This document shows, one piece after another, positions 53,422 through 61,184 of a stretch of DNA of 61,184 nt. This DNA comes from Desulfitobacterium_A sp034927245 (lineage in GTDB: Bacteria > Bacillota > Desulfitobacteriia > Desulfitobacteriales > Desulfitobacteriaceae). The position numbers were made by a program, and so were the translations under genes. The notes beneath the pieces were generated by a model. It searched no databases. It worked only from the letters and a program-made list of their open reading frames with translations, and was not told the DNA's origin. The stretch lies in the NCBI RefSeq assembly GCF_034927245.1, contig NZ_JAYFQK010000033.1, positions 1 through 61,184 of the forward strand. The letters are read 5' to 3'. Each line of letters opens with the position of its first letter. Within the stretch, counting starts at the first letter, position 1.

Positions 53422-54048
53422 ATGGCAAGATATACAGGTCCCGTTTGTCGTTTATGTCGCCGAGAAGGGATGAAACTTTTCCTGAAGGGTGATCGCTGCT
53501 ATACCGGAAAATGCGCGATTGACCGTCGAGCTTATGCTCCTGGTCAACACGGTCAAAGCCGTGGTAAAAAGCCTACTGAGTATGGCATTCAGCTCCGTGA
53601 AAAACAAAAGGTCCGCCGTATCTATGGCGTTGGTGAAAAACAATTCCGCAGCTATTTCGTTGAAGCAAACCGCCAAAAAGGGATAGCCGGTGAAAACCTT
53701 CTTCGTCTATTAGAGCGTCGGCTTGACAATGTTGTATTCCAGCTTGGTTTTGCAACTTCTCGCCCGGAAGCTCGTCAGCTTGTTCGCCATGGTCACTTTA
53801 TTGTTAATGGTCGTCGAGTTGATATTCCTTCCTTCCTTGTTCGCCAAGGTGATGTTGTCGCTTATAAAGAGGCCAGTAAGAGTTCACCACGAATCAAGGA
53901 AATTATCAGCAGTCTTGATCGTACTCCGCCGAAATGGCTTAGCCTTGATGCTAATGCTGTTAGCGCCACAGTCGTAGCACTACCCACTCGAGAAGATATT
54001 CAAATGCCTATCGAAGAACATCTCATTGTTGAGAAATACTCTCGTTAA
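53422..54048 (+). CDS. rpsD: 30S ribosomal protein S4 (zinc-type)
   Basis: 208 residues. N-terminal zinc site C9, C12, C26, C31; S4 RNA-binding domain near LERRLDNVVFQLGFATSRPEARQLV. S4 represses the alpha operon in other bacteria. ATG behind AAGGAGGTG. Confidence 0.97.
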   Translation: MARYTGPVCRLCRREGMKLFLKGDRCYTGKCAIDRRAYAPGQHGQSRGKKPTEYGIQLREKQKVRRIYGVGEKQFRSYFVEANRQKGIAGENLLRLLERRLDNVVFQLGFATSRPEARQLVRHGHFIVNGRRVDIPSFLVRQGDVVAYKEASKSSPRIKEIISSLDRTPPKWLSLDANAVSATVVALPTREDIQMPIEEHLIVEKYSR

Positions 54049-54101
54049 TTCTAACGTAGGATAAATTGATATCAAGTTCCCGAGAAAGAAGGTGCATTCC
54101 G

Positions 54102-55049
54102 ATATTAGAAATCGAGAAGCCCAAAATTGAATGCGTTGAACGTTCTGACGACAACACCTATGCAAAGTTTGTAGTTGAACCTCTTGAGAGGGGATATGGG
54201 ATTACCCTAGGGAATTCCTTACGGCGAATCCTCCTATCCTCACTTCCGGGTACAGCCGTAACTGCAATTAAAATTGATGGTGTTCTTCATGAATTCTCCA
54301 CGGTACCAGGAGTTCTGGAAGATGTAACAGATATCATTCTTAACCTGAAGGGCTTAGCTTTAAAAGGTCACACAGACGAAACGAAAACTTTACGTTTGGA
54401 AGCTGTTGGTGAAGGAGTGATCCGCGCCGGAGATATTATTACGGATGCGGATATTGAAGTACTGAATCCTGATTTGAAGATCGCCACTCTGGATAAGGAT
54501 GCGCGTCTTTCAATTGAGATGACGGCTGAAAGAGGCCGTGGTTATGTATCGGCTGACAAAAATAAGAGGCCGGATCAAGTGATTGGCGTAATCCCTATTG
54601 ATTCCATCTTCGCTCCGATCTATAAGGTAAATTATACCGTTGAAGATACTCGGGTGGGTATGGTCACAGACTATGATAAACTCACTCTGGAAGTCTGGTC
54701 TAACGGAAGTATTTCACCGGAAGAAGCGACTAGCCTGGCAGCTAAGATCTTAAGCGAACATCTTCTTTTGTTCATTGGTCTTACCGATAAACTCAACGAT
54801 GTTGAGATTATGGTTGAGAAAGAAGAAGAAGGTAAAGATAAGATCCTTGAGATGACAATTGAAGAGCTAGATCTCTCAGTTCGTTCGTATAATTGCTTGA
54901 AACGGGCTGGAATTAATTCGGTGGAAGAACTTACCCAAAAGACGGAAGAGGACATGATAAAGGTCCGCAACTTGGGCCGGAAGTCCTTGGAAGAAGTGGA
55001 ATTCAAGTTAAAAGAGCTCGGCTTAGGGTTCCGCACAGTCGAGGACTAA
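54102..55049 (+). CDS. rpoA: RNA polymerase subunit alpha; apparent ATA start
   Basis: N-terminal assembly domain (YGITLGNSLRRILLSSLPG) and C-terminal domain (DLSVRSYNCLKRAGINSVEEL). The family N-terminus is M-L-E-I-E-K-P-K-I-E. Here the codon in the Met position is ATA (54102), 7 bases behind AAGAAGGTG, an 8-of-9 match to AAGGAGGTG; this gives 315 residues, the normal size. The nearest canonical codon is TTG 54066, with a weak TAGGAT and a 12-residue non-family extension. ATT 54096 is too close to the Shine-Dalgarno. Confidence 0.96.
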   Translation: MLEIEKPKIECVERSDDNTYAKFVVEPLERGYGITLGNSLRRILLSSLPGTAVTAIKIDGVLHEFSTVPGVLEDVTDIILNLKGLALKGHTDETKTLRLEAVGEGVIRAGDIITDADIEVLNPDLKIATLDKDARLSIEMTAERGRGYVSADKNKRPDQVIGVIPIDSIFAPIYKVNYTVEDTRVGMVTDYDKLTLEVWSNGSISPEEATSLAAKILSEHLLLFIGLTDKLNDVEIMVEKEEEGKDKILEMTIEELDLSVRSYNCLKRAGINSVEELTQKTEEDMIKVRNLGRKSLEEVEFKLKELGLGFRTVED

Positions 55050-55074
55050 TTCGGTCAAAAGGAGGGGAACATCA

Positions 55075-55413
55075 TTGGCTTACCGTAAGTTGGGAAGAAA
55101 TATGGGCCATCGTGGCGCTATGCTGCGTAACCTTGCCACTTCCCTTTTGAAATACGAGCGGATTGAAACGACTGAGGCTCGTGCCAAAGAACTCAGCGCA
55201 ATTGCTGAGAAAATGATTACGCTTGGCAAGCAAGGAGATCTTGCTGCACGCCGTAATGCGATGGCATATCTTATGGAGGAAGATGTCGTCACGAAGTTAT
55301 TCGAGACGATTGCTCCTAAGTACAGTGATCGCCAAGGCGGTTACACCAGAATCATAAAGACCGGCTTCCGCCGCGGAGACGCAGCTGAACTCGTTCTCAT
55401 CGAGCTTGTGTAA
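55075..55413 (+). CDS. rplQ: 50S ribosomal protein L17
   Basis: 112 residues; AYRKLGRNMGHRGAMLRNLATSL start and GYTRIIKTGFRRGDAAELVLIELV end. TTG start behind AAAGGAGGGG. Last gene of the ribosomal cluster. Confidence 0.97.
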   Translation: MAYRKLGRNMGHRGAMLRNLATSLLKYERIETTEARAKELSAIAEKMITLGKQGDLAARRNAMAYLMEEDVVTKLFETIAPKYSDRQGGYTRIIKTGFRRGDAAELVLIELV

Positions 55414-55455
55414 CATATTCACTTGATTAAGTGAGTTTAAAATTTCAGTAAAATA

Positions 55456-55500
55456 TACCCTATAGAGTAGATTAGAAACTACTTTATAGGGTAATTTTTA
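55456..55500 (+). terminator. Terminator of the S10-spc-alpha cluster
   Basis: A 15-bp stem (55456-55470 with 55479-55493, one G-U pair) followed by AATTTTTA. The following 197 bases to the next gene hold only AT-rich sequence with a weak promoter possibility. Confidence 0.88.
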
Positions 55501-55696
55501 TGCGCTTTTTTCGCATATTATAATTTTCGAATATGAATATTGCGCAATGACGTTCTTGATTGTAAACTAGAGAATATAGCAAAGGTATACAAAAAGAATG
55601 CAAAAATATGTAGTGCGTAGACTTTGATTTATCAGCTATAAGTTTATTCTTTGATCGATAAAAGGAGAGAGACCCCAGAAGTGAGGAAAACATAAG

Positions 55697-57172
55697 GTGT
55701 ATGAGCTGCATATTAAGGATTTAAGCTACAAAAAGATTCTGACCAAAGTCAGTTTTGACTGGAGTCAGGGAAAAAAGATTGCGTTGATGGGAGCGAACGG
55801 TTCGGGAAAGTCAACTTTGGGCCGAATCATTGCCGGTCTTATTGAACAGGATTCCGGTGAGGTTACGCTCACCAAGGATGGAGATGGCTTGATAGGGGAT
55901 AATCAGCCGCGCTGGCAGAAAGTCGGTTTTGTGGGTCAGCATCCTCGCCGGCAAACCATCGCCGCTACGGTCGCTGAAGAACTTGGATTTGGGTTATTAA
56001 ATTTAGGATTAAGTGCGTCGGAAGTCAAGGAGAGGGTCAAGGGCTTAGCAACGCAGATTGGACTTGAAAGTCGATTGAATCAATCCATAGCAAAGCTTTC
56101 AGGGGGCGAGAGACAGAGGCTGGTAATGACAGCGATCCTTGCTCTGCAACCGGCCTTTATTATTCTCGATGAATCGCTTTCGATGCTCGATCTTAAATCG
56201 AGACAAAGCATTTTGGATCTTCTGGCTGATCAACCCCGTTTAGAAATTGGTAACAATTTTGATGGCCGGAAGCTCGGACAGTTGTGGATTACTCATGACC
56301 CGGAAATCGCCTTAGAAGCGGATCGGCTTCTTATCATAAAAGAGGGTAAAATTGTTGAACAGGGTGACCCTAGTCATCTTTTAGCTGATGAGGATCGGTG
56401 TCAAAAATATGGAATACGAGGTCTAAGCCAACCGAACGATCAACACTTTAGATCAATAGATACTTATCCGGGGAATCGTCCCATGGTCTTATCTTGGAAG
56501 AACGCAGAATTTGAAAATAATGTATTTCTTGATCAGAGGGTTAAAGACAAAGAGTTTATAGGAATCGTTGGCCCTTCCGGGTCGGGGAAGACAACCCTTT
56601 TAGAAAGCGCATTGCAGTTAATAAAGCCTATGCGGGGAAGTTTTCAGGCCTTTGATGAAGTATCGCTGCCAATCTCTCCGAAACAACTTCGGAACAGAAT
56701 TCGCTTGCTTCAGCAGGAAGCGGGTGAATATCTTGTGGGTAGAACGGTTTGTGATGAAATATTTTATACAAGCAGTAAACAAGAACGCCAAAGAAATAAG
56801 GAAAACTATGAAGATTATATGAAAAAGATGGGCATTCCCGAGATTCAATGGCAACAGGATCCCCAACAGTTAAGCGGCGGTGAACGGCAGAAGGTTGCGC
56901 TCGCAGCTGCCATGAGATCCAATCCCGGTATTATTTTGTTTGACGAGCCCTTGATTGGGTTAGACCGTCAGGGAAGGGAAAGATTCAAGGCGTTTTTGAA
57001 GACATACAAGGATAAGTATACGATTCTTTATGTAACCCATGATTTAGAAGAAATCTTAGATATGGTGACTCGGGTTTGGCTCATTGAAAAAGGGCGAATT
57101 ACGTTAGACTATGAAATTGAAAACGGTTTTAAGGAACGGGAACGATTTCAAAGGGCCGGGGTTAAATGTTAA
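55697..57172 (+). CDS. ECF transporter ATPase, two ABC domains fused
   Basis: 491 residues with two complete ABC ATPase domains. Domain 1: Walker A GANGSGKST (32-40), signature LSGGERQRLVM, Walker B FIILDES. Domain 2: Walker A GPSGSGKTT (292-300), signature LSGGERQKVALAAAM, Walker B IILFDEP. It replaces the separate EcfA1 and EcfA2 usually found here, resembling fused YkoD-type proteins. With the next gene it forms an energy-coupling module; no substrate-binding S component is in the window, so the vitamin or metal carried is unknown. GTG start. Confidence 0.92.
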   Translation: MYELHIKDLSYKKILTKVSFDWSQGKKIALMGANGSGKSTLGRIIAGLIEQDSGEVTLTKDGDGLIGDNQPRWQKVGFVGQHPRRQTIAATVAEELGFGLLNLGLSASEVKERVKGLATQIGLESRLNQSIAKLSGGERQRLVMTAILALQPAFIILDESLSMLDLKSRQSILDLLADQPRLEIGNNFDGRKLGQLWITHDPEIALEADRLLIIKEGKIVEQGDPSHLLADEDRCQKYGIRGLSQPNDQHFRSIDTYPGNRPMVLSWKNAEFENNVFLDQRVKDKEFIGIVGPSGSGKTTLLESALQLIKPMRGSFQAFDEVSLPISPKQLRNRIRLLQQEAGEYLVGRTVCDEIFYTSSKQERQRNKENYEDYMKKMGIPEIQWQQDPQQLSGGERQKVALAAAMRSNPGIILFDEPLIGLDRQGRERFKAFLKTYKDKYTILYVTHDLEEILDMVTRVWLIEKGRITLDYEIENGFKERERFQRAGVKC

Positions 57173-57187
57173 AGGGGCTGAGGAAAG

Positions 57188-57967
57188 ATAAATTTTGAAG
57201 TCTATTATTCGATACAAAGCCGTCTGCATGCCTTAGATGGGCGTTTAAAGGTAGCCGCCTTGTTCTGGCTATCGCTTTGGCTGACTTGGAGTTCTTGGCA
57301 GGGTCTTCTGATCAATGCGCTTGGAGTAATTCCCCTGATTCGATTAAGTCATCTGCCGGTAAAAATATTCAAATCCAGCCTTTACGCCTTTTTCTTATTA
57401 AGTCTTTTTTATATTGTGATGTCATCTTGGAAGCTGAACTCCAATGAAGCTTTTTGGCGGGGCTATTGGTCATTGGCGGGGATAGGGGCCACGGGAATAA
57501 TCCTGTGGCGTATTGCACTTTTATTTATCCTGACACGATTATTTGCGGCAATAACTCCCCCAATGGAGCAGGGAGCAGGAATTGCATACTTTTTTACGCC
57601 GCTGATCAAGATATTCCCAAGGGTTGCGGATTTTGTACTCATTCTGACACTAACGCTGCGTTTCGTTCCTTTATTGGTGGAAGAGGCACAGTTGCTGGCG
57701 AAGGCAAGAATCCTTAAAGGAGCTTGGCCGAAGTCTCGCCTTCAGAAAGTTATTGAGGTGAGCCGTTTAATGCCTCCACTCTTGCTTTTAAGCTTGCGGA
57801 GGGCAGATGAGCTCGCCGAGAATCTTCTTGCTCGCGGATATACCTCAGGCATTTACAGAAGCATCAGTTTTGGGGAGTGGACCTGCTTTGACCAGAAGGG
57901 GTTAATTATCCTAATTCTTTGGCCGGTTATTCTTTGGGGAGGGGAAAGGATTATAAACTTCTTTTGA
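57188..57967 (+). CDS. ecfT: ECF transporter transmembrane protein EcfT; apparent ATA start
   Basis: An integral membrane scaffold with five to six hydrophobic segments and the coupling-helix motifs (LRRADELAENLLARGY, with ARG near residue 213). The first canonical start, TTG 57260, would delete the conserved N-terminal SRLHALDGRLK segment (family: S-x-LHxLDPRxK). The frame opens at 57182 and the only suitable codon is ATA 57188, 10 bases behind AAGGGG (and 3 behind GAGGA), giving 259 residues, the usual EcfT size. CTG 57224 is also possible but cuts into the motif. Confidence 0.9.
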   Translation: MNFEVYYSIQSRLHALDGRLKVAALFWLSLWLTWSSWQGLLINALGVIPLIRLSHLPVKIFKSSLYAFFLLSLFYIVMSSWKLNSNEAFWRGYWSLAGIGATGIILWRIALLFILTRLFAAITPPMEQGAGIAYFFTPLIKIFPRVADFVLILTLTLRFVPLLVEEAQLLAKARILKGAWPKSRLQKVIEVSRLMPPLLLLSLRRADELAENLLARGYTSGIYRSISFGEWTCFDQKGLIILILWPVILWGGERIINFF

Positions 57968-58009
57968 TGTATTAGGGATAAGTTAAGATTTTACTTGCGA
58001 AAGAAAGCC

Positions 58010-58055
58010 TAGGCTTGTTCACTAAAGCATAGATATGCAATAGGGAACAAGCCTA
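58010..58055. repeat. Inverted repeat between convergent ecfT and acs
   Basis: TAGGCTTGTTC (58010-58020) and GAACAAGCCTA (58045-58055) match perfectly; a smaller GCAT/ATGC hairpin lies in the loop. No strong T-run on either strand, so it is at most a weak bidirectional terminator. Confidence 0.5.
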
Positions 58056-58131
58056 TTCTAGATCTTATCTAATTTTTATCCGATGACTAAGCGCCTCTAA
58101 GACTCCTGCTAAAACTCTACCTGAAACAGGT

Positions 58132-60063
58132 TTATTTATAATTCGCGATTAAGGCTTGCATGACAGAGATGTCGGCTAGGGTCGCTGTATCACCGAGGGC
58201 TCGGCCTTCAGCAATATCACGAAGAAGTCTGCGAATAATTTTTCCGCTTCGGGTTTTCGGAAGTTCAGCGGTAAAGAAAATATCATCCGGCCGGGCAAGG
58301 GTACCAATCTTCTGTGCAACGTGCATTTTGAGTTCGTCAATAAGGTTAGGATGGGCTTCGATTCCTTCCTTTAAAGTGATAAAGGCTGTAAGGGCTTGCC
58401 CTTTAATTTCATGGGTTTTGCCGATGACAGCTGCTTCAGCAATCAAGGGATGATCGACGAGGGCGCTTTCCACTTCCATTGTCCCGATGCGGTGACCGGA
58501 GACATTGATAACATCATCGACCCGACCGAGAACCCAAAGGTTGCCGTCTTCATCCCATTTGGCTCCGTCTCCGGGGAAATAAATCCCCGGCCAATTTCCA
58601 TAATAGGTGTTTTTAAAACGTTCGGGATCCCCATAAACGTTACGAAGCATTGCTGGCCAGGGTTTACGGATGGCGAGGTAGCCTCCGCATCCTTTAGGGA
58701 CAGTTTGACCTGTACTATCCACGACTTCAATCTTCACTCCGGGGAAAGGAACCGTGCAGGATCCAGGTTTCAGGCCAGTTATTCCGGGTAAGGGTGTTAT
58801 CATAATCATCCCGGTTTCCGTTTGCCACCAGGTGTCAACAATGGGGCAACGCTCGTTTCCGATATATTTGTAGTACCACATCCATGCTTCCGGGTTGATC
58901 GGTTCACCTACACTGCCTAAAAGTCGAAGACTGGAGAGATCCCGTTTCTGCGGATATTTTGATCCCCATTTCATAAAGGTTCGAATCGCTGTCGGTGCTG
59001 TATAGAGAATGCTTACTCTGTATTTTTCAATGATTTCCCAATACCGGTCTTTGTTTGGATAATCCGGACTTCCCTCATAAATGAGAACTGTGGCTCCGTT
59101 AGAAAGCGGACCATAGACAATGTAGGAATGTCCGGTAATCCATCCGATATCTGCACTACACCAATAGATGTCGTTATCTTTATAGTCAAAAACGTAATTA
59201 TACGTGCTTGTGACGCCGACCATATAACCCCCTGTCGAATGCACAATACCCTTGGGTTTCCCCGTTGTTCCGCTCGTATAGAGGATGAAAAGCATATCCT
59301 CGGCGTCCATTGGTTCAGGAGGGCAATCTTGGGAAGCTATTTTCATGGCTTCGTGATACCAAACGTCACGCTGCTTTTGCATATTAATCTTGTGACCTGT
59401 GCGTTGAATGACGACAACGTGGTCAACACATTCAAGACTTTGAATTGCGGCATCCGTGTTTTCCTTCAGGGGTATGATGCTGCCTCGACGAAAACTGCCG
59501 TCTGAGGTGATGACAACCTTGGCTTGAGCATCGTTAATTCGGTCACGTAAAGCTTCGGCACTAAAGCCACCGAATACAACGCTGTGCGGGGCACCTATTC
59601 GGGCACAGGCCAGCATTGAGATAATGGCTTCCGGAATCATAGGCAAGTAAATTGTGACGCGATCTCCCTTACTCACTCCGAGTGATTTGAGAACATTGGC
59701 AAACCTGCTAACCTCACGATGGAGATCCTGGTACGTAAGAACGCGGCTATCCCCATTTTCTGCTTCAAAGATAAGAGCGGCTTTATTGCGGTGCCAATCC
59801 TCTAAATGACGGTCAATACAGTTATAGGAAGCGTTGAGCTTTCCGCCAAGATACCACTGGGCAAAGGGAGGATTCCATTCAAGGGTCTTGTTCCAAGGTT
59901 CAAACCATTCAAGTCTTTCAGCTTGCTCTTCCCAGAAACTGAGATGATCTTGACCTGATTCATAAATCTCAGGGGTATTGATGTTAGCTTGGACGGTAAA
60001 TTCGGTTGTGGGTTTAAATAATCGATTTTCTTGTAATAATGACTCTAGGCTGACCTCCTTCAT
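58132..60063 (-). CDS. acsA: Acetyl-CoA synthetase (AMP-forming)
   Basis: 643 residues. Converts acetate, ATP and CoA to acetyl-CoA. Adenylate-forming motifs: YTSGTTGKPKG (about residue 260), DTWWQTETG, and the C-terminal catalytic lysine in RSGKIIRR (K608), the usual site of regulatory acetylation. ATG 60063 behind GGAGGGCG. It is on the opposite strand, splitting the ecfT-truA pair that is contiguous in many Clostridia. Confidence 0.96.
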   Translation of the reverse strand: MKEVSLESLLQENRLFKPTTEFTVQANINTPEIYESGQDHLSFWEEQAERLEWFEPWNKTLEWNPPFAQWYLGGKLNASYNCIDRHLEDWHRNKAALIFEAENGDSRVLTYQDLHREVSRFANVLKSLGVSKGDRVTIYLPMIPEAIISMLACARIGAPHSVVFGGFSAEALRDRINDAQAKVVITSDGSFRRGSIIPLKENTDAAIQSLECVDHVVVIQRTGHKINMQKQRDVWYHEAMKIASQDCPPEPMDAEDMLFILYTSGTTGKPKGIVHSTGGYMVGVTSTYNYVFDYKDNDIYWCSADIGWITGHSYIVYGPLSNGATVLIYEGSPDYPNKDRYWEIIEKYRVSILYTAPTAIRTFMKWGSKYPQKRDLSSLRLLGSVGEPINPEAWMWYYKYIGNERCPIVDTWWQTETGMIMITPLPGITGLKPGSCTVPFPGVKIEVVDSTGQTVPKGCGGYLAIRKPWPAMLRNVYGDPERFKNTYYGNWPGIYFPGDGAKWDEDGNLWVLGRVDDVINVSGHRIGTMEVESALVDHPLIAEAAVIGKTHEIKGQALTAFITLKEGIEAHPNLIDELKMHVAQKIGTLARPDDIFFTAELPKTRSGKIIRRLLRDIAEGRALGDTATLADISVMQALIANYK

Positions 60064-60180
60064 AAAACGCCCTCCTCAATTTTCTTGCCAACCCGTTTTG
60101 CCGAAGCAAAAGCTTATCTTTTAATCTACGGGTTTTCTATTTACTGCATTTTATCAAAGAGGGGGGAGAAAATTTACGCA

Positions 60181-60300
60181 ATGAAGACGAAAGCACATAT
60201 ATTATCGCTTAATGGTATAATAATCGAAGTTATTCGCTTCACAAGGGCCGGTCCCCTTGACGATAATCAACTAACCCTATATTATTTTTCTGGAGCTTAA
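60181..60300 (+). CDS. Possible 39-residue protein of unknown function
   Basis: ATG 60181 lies 13 bases after GGGGGGAG, a long spacing. The product (MKTKAHILSLNGIIIEVIRF...) has no features I recognise and its end overlaps the truA promoter. It could be non-coding leader sequence. Confidence 0.25.
   Translation: MKTKAHILSLNGIIIEVIRFTRAGPLDDNQLTLYYFSGA
60257..60285 (+). promoter_or_regulatory. Promoter of truA
   Basis: TTGACG (60257-60262), 17-base spacer, TATTAT (60280-60285), about 40 bases before the truA start. Confidence 0.7.
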
Positions 60301-60325
60301 ACTAATTTGTTTTGGAAGTGTTTGG

Positions 60326-61144
60326 ATGAGAAATATTTGCTTAAGATTAAGCTATGATGGTACAGCCTATCATGGGTTTCAAAGGCAGCCGGAATTTCAT
60401 GGCCCGACGATTCAGGGTTCCTTGGAATTTGCATGGAAGAAGATGGCGGGTGAGGAGATCACCCTGAATACGGCGGGACGCACAGACAAGGGTGTGCATG
60501 CGACAGGGCAAGTCGTTAATTTTGAATCCGCTGCGCGCATTCCCGATGACAAGATTCCTAAAGCCATTAATAGTTTACTGCCGAGAGATATCCGAATTCT
60601 AAAGGCTGAGAGCGTTGAGGAGGGGTTTCATGCTCGTTATTCGGCCAAATGGAAACGCTATGATTACACCATTGATAATCGGCCCATTGCGGACGTTTTT
60701 ACCCGTTTGTATACCCTTCATGAGCCGATTCCTTTAAGAGTCGAAGAAATGAAACGAGCGGCTCCTCTGCTTGAAGGAAAACATAATTTTAAAGCCTTTT
60801 GTTCGGCCGGAGGAGTAACGAAAACTTTTGAACGAACGCTGTATGTTTGCCGGGTTCAAGAGAAAGAAAACGTTATTCGGATTACGTGTATCGGAAATGG
60901 GTTTCTTTATAACATGGTGCGGATTATTGCGGGAACATTAATCAATGTTGGAAAAGGATGGCTTCAAGCCGAATCAATTCCCGATATTCTTCAAAGTATG
61001 GAGCGCAAACTTGCAGGGGTTACGGCTCAGCCTCAAGGACTGACTTTAAGTTACGTCCATTATGGGGAAGAGACCCCCTATGATATTTTTCCGGAGTATT
61101 TGCCGGAGGGCAGGATTAGTTTGAGCGTGAAAAATACACTTTAG
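60326..61144 (+). CDS. truA: tRNA pseudouridine(38-40) synthase TruA
   Basis: 272 residues. Catalytic aspartate D54 in the AGRTDKGVHA motif; RLSYDGTAYHGFQRQP start and FLYNMVRIIAGTLINVGKG near residue 195. Modifies the anticodon stem-loop of many tRNAs. ATG 60326 behind GGAAGTG. An AAAGGAG at 61174-61180, at the very end of the window, suggests another gene (rplM by usual order) just outside. Confidence 0.96.
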   Translation: MRNICLRLSYDGTAYHGFQRQPEFHGPTIQGSLEFAWKKMAGEEITLNTAGRTDKGVHATGQVVNFESAARIPDDKIPKAINSLLPRDIRILKAESVEEGFHARYSAKWKRYDYTIDNRPIADVFTRLYTLHEPIPLRVEEMKRAAPLLEGKHNFKAFCSAGGVTKTFERTLYVCRVQEKENVIRITCIGNGFLYNMVRIIAGTLINVGKGWLQAESIPDILQSMERKLAGVTAQPQGLTLSYVHYGEETPYDIFPEYLPEGRISLSVKNTL

Positions 61145-61184
61145 TGGTGTAATATAAACGTGTATAGGATTGAAAAAGGAGTTA

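Noticed and set aside
54066..54101. TTG 54066 as the true rpoA start
   Set aside because: Weak Shine-Dalgarno and a 12-residue extension without family similarity; kept only as the canonical-codon alternative.
58010..58055. Inverted repeat as an insertion-sequence end or attachment site
   Set aside because: No transposase, target duplication or second copy in the window; its place between convergent genes fits a weak terminator better.

Overview
The window is a chromosomal stretch from a Gram-positive anaerobe of the Clostridia. It most resembles the Desulfitobacterium/Desulfosporosinus group; this is an inference from gene order and protein character. The points behind it are the Bacillota heat-shock operon ctsR-mcsA-mcsB-clpC, the run carD-yacL-ispDF-gltX-cysES-mrnC-thyX-rlmB-sigH, cysteine-rich (zinc-binding type) ribosomal proteins, many TTG/GTG starts behind strong Shine-Dalgarno (SD) sequences, and a Tat-exported selenocysteine formate dehydrogenase. 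I see no mobile element, prophage, CRISPR array or rRNA operon.

Region 1 (1-5.6 kb) is a formate dehydrogenase operon: a selenocysteine catalytic subunit with an in-frame TGA and a SECIS hairpin, a ferredoxin-like electron-transfer subunit, a membrane cytochrome b subunit and the assembly factor FdhE. Region 2 (5.7-6.6 kb) has a universal stress protein and an unrecognised small membrane-anchored protein. Region 3 (6.7-11.3 kb) is ctsR-mcsA-mcsB-clpC behind a promoter with two tandem CtsR-type boxes. Region 4 (11.4-24.1 kb) carries radA, a YitT-family membrane protein, a divergent small gene, carD, the PIN/TRAM gene yacL, ispD, ispF, gltX, a T-box-controlled cysE-cysS, mrnC, thyX, rlmB, sigH and a single initiator tRNA.

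Region 5 (24.3-55.5 kb) is the transcription-translation supercluster: rpmG-secE-nusG-rplK-rplA, rplJ-rplL behind an L10 leader, rpoB-rpoC, an L7Ae-like gene, rpsL-rpsG-fusA-tuf, and S10-spc-alpha from rpsJ to rplQ. Several small genes (rpmG, rpmJ) are included. It is interrupted by terminators, promoters and structured leaders, notably a terminator plus new promoter between rpsJ and rplC. Region 6 (55.7-61.2 kb) has a fused double-ATPase ECF transporter gene, ecfT, acetyl-CoA synthetase on the opposite strand, and truA. A Shine-Dalgarno at the very edge points to another gene just outside.

The most interesting pattern is translational. In three unlinked genes (ispF, rpoA, ecfT) the conserved N-terminus begins upstream or downstream of every usable ATG/GTG/TTG and fits an ATT or ATA start at sensible Shine-Dalgarno spacing. 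Also notable are an EF-Tu with a four-cysteine insertion and an altered G5 loop, competing hairpins ahead of rpsL, and large structured leaders ahead of rpsJ, rplC and rpoB.
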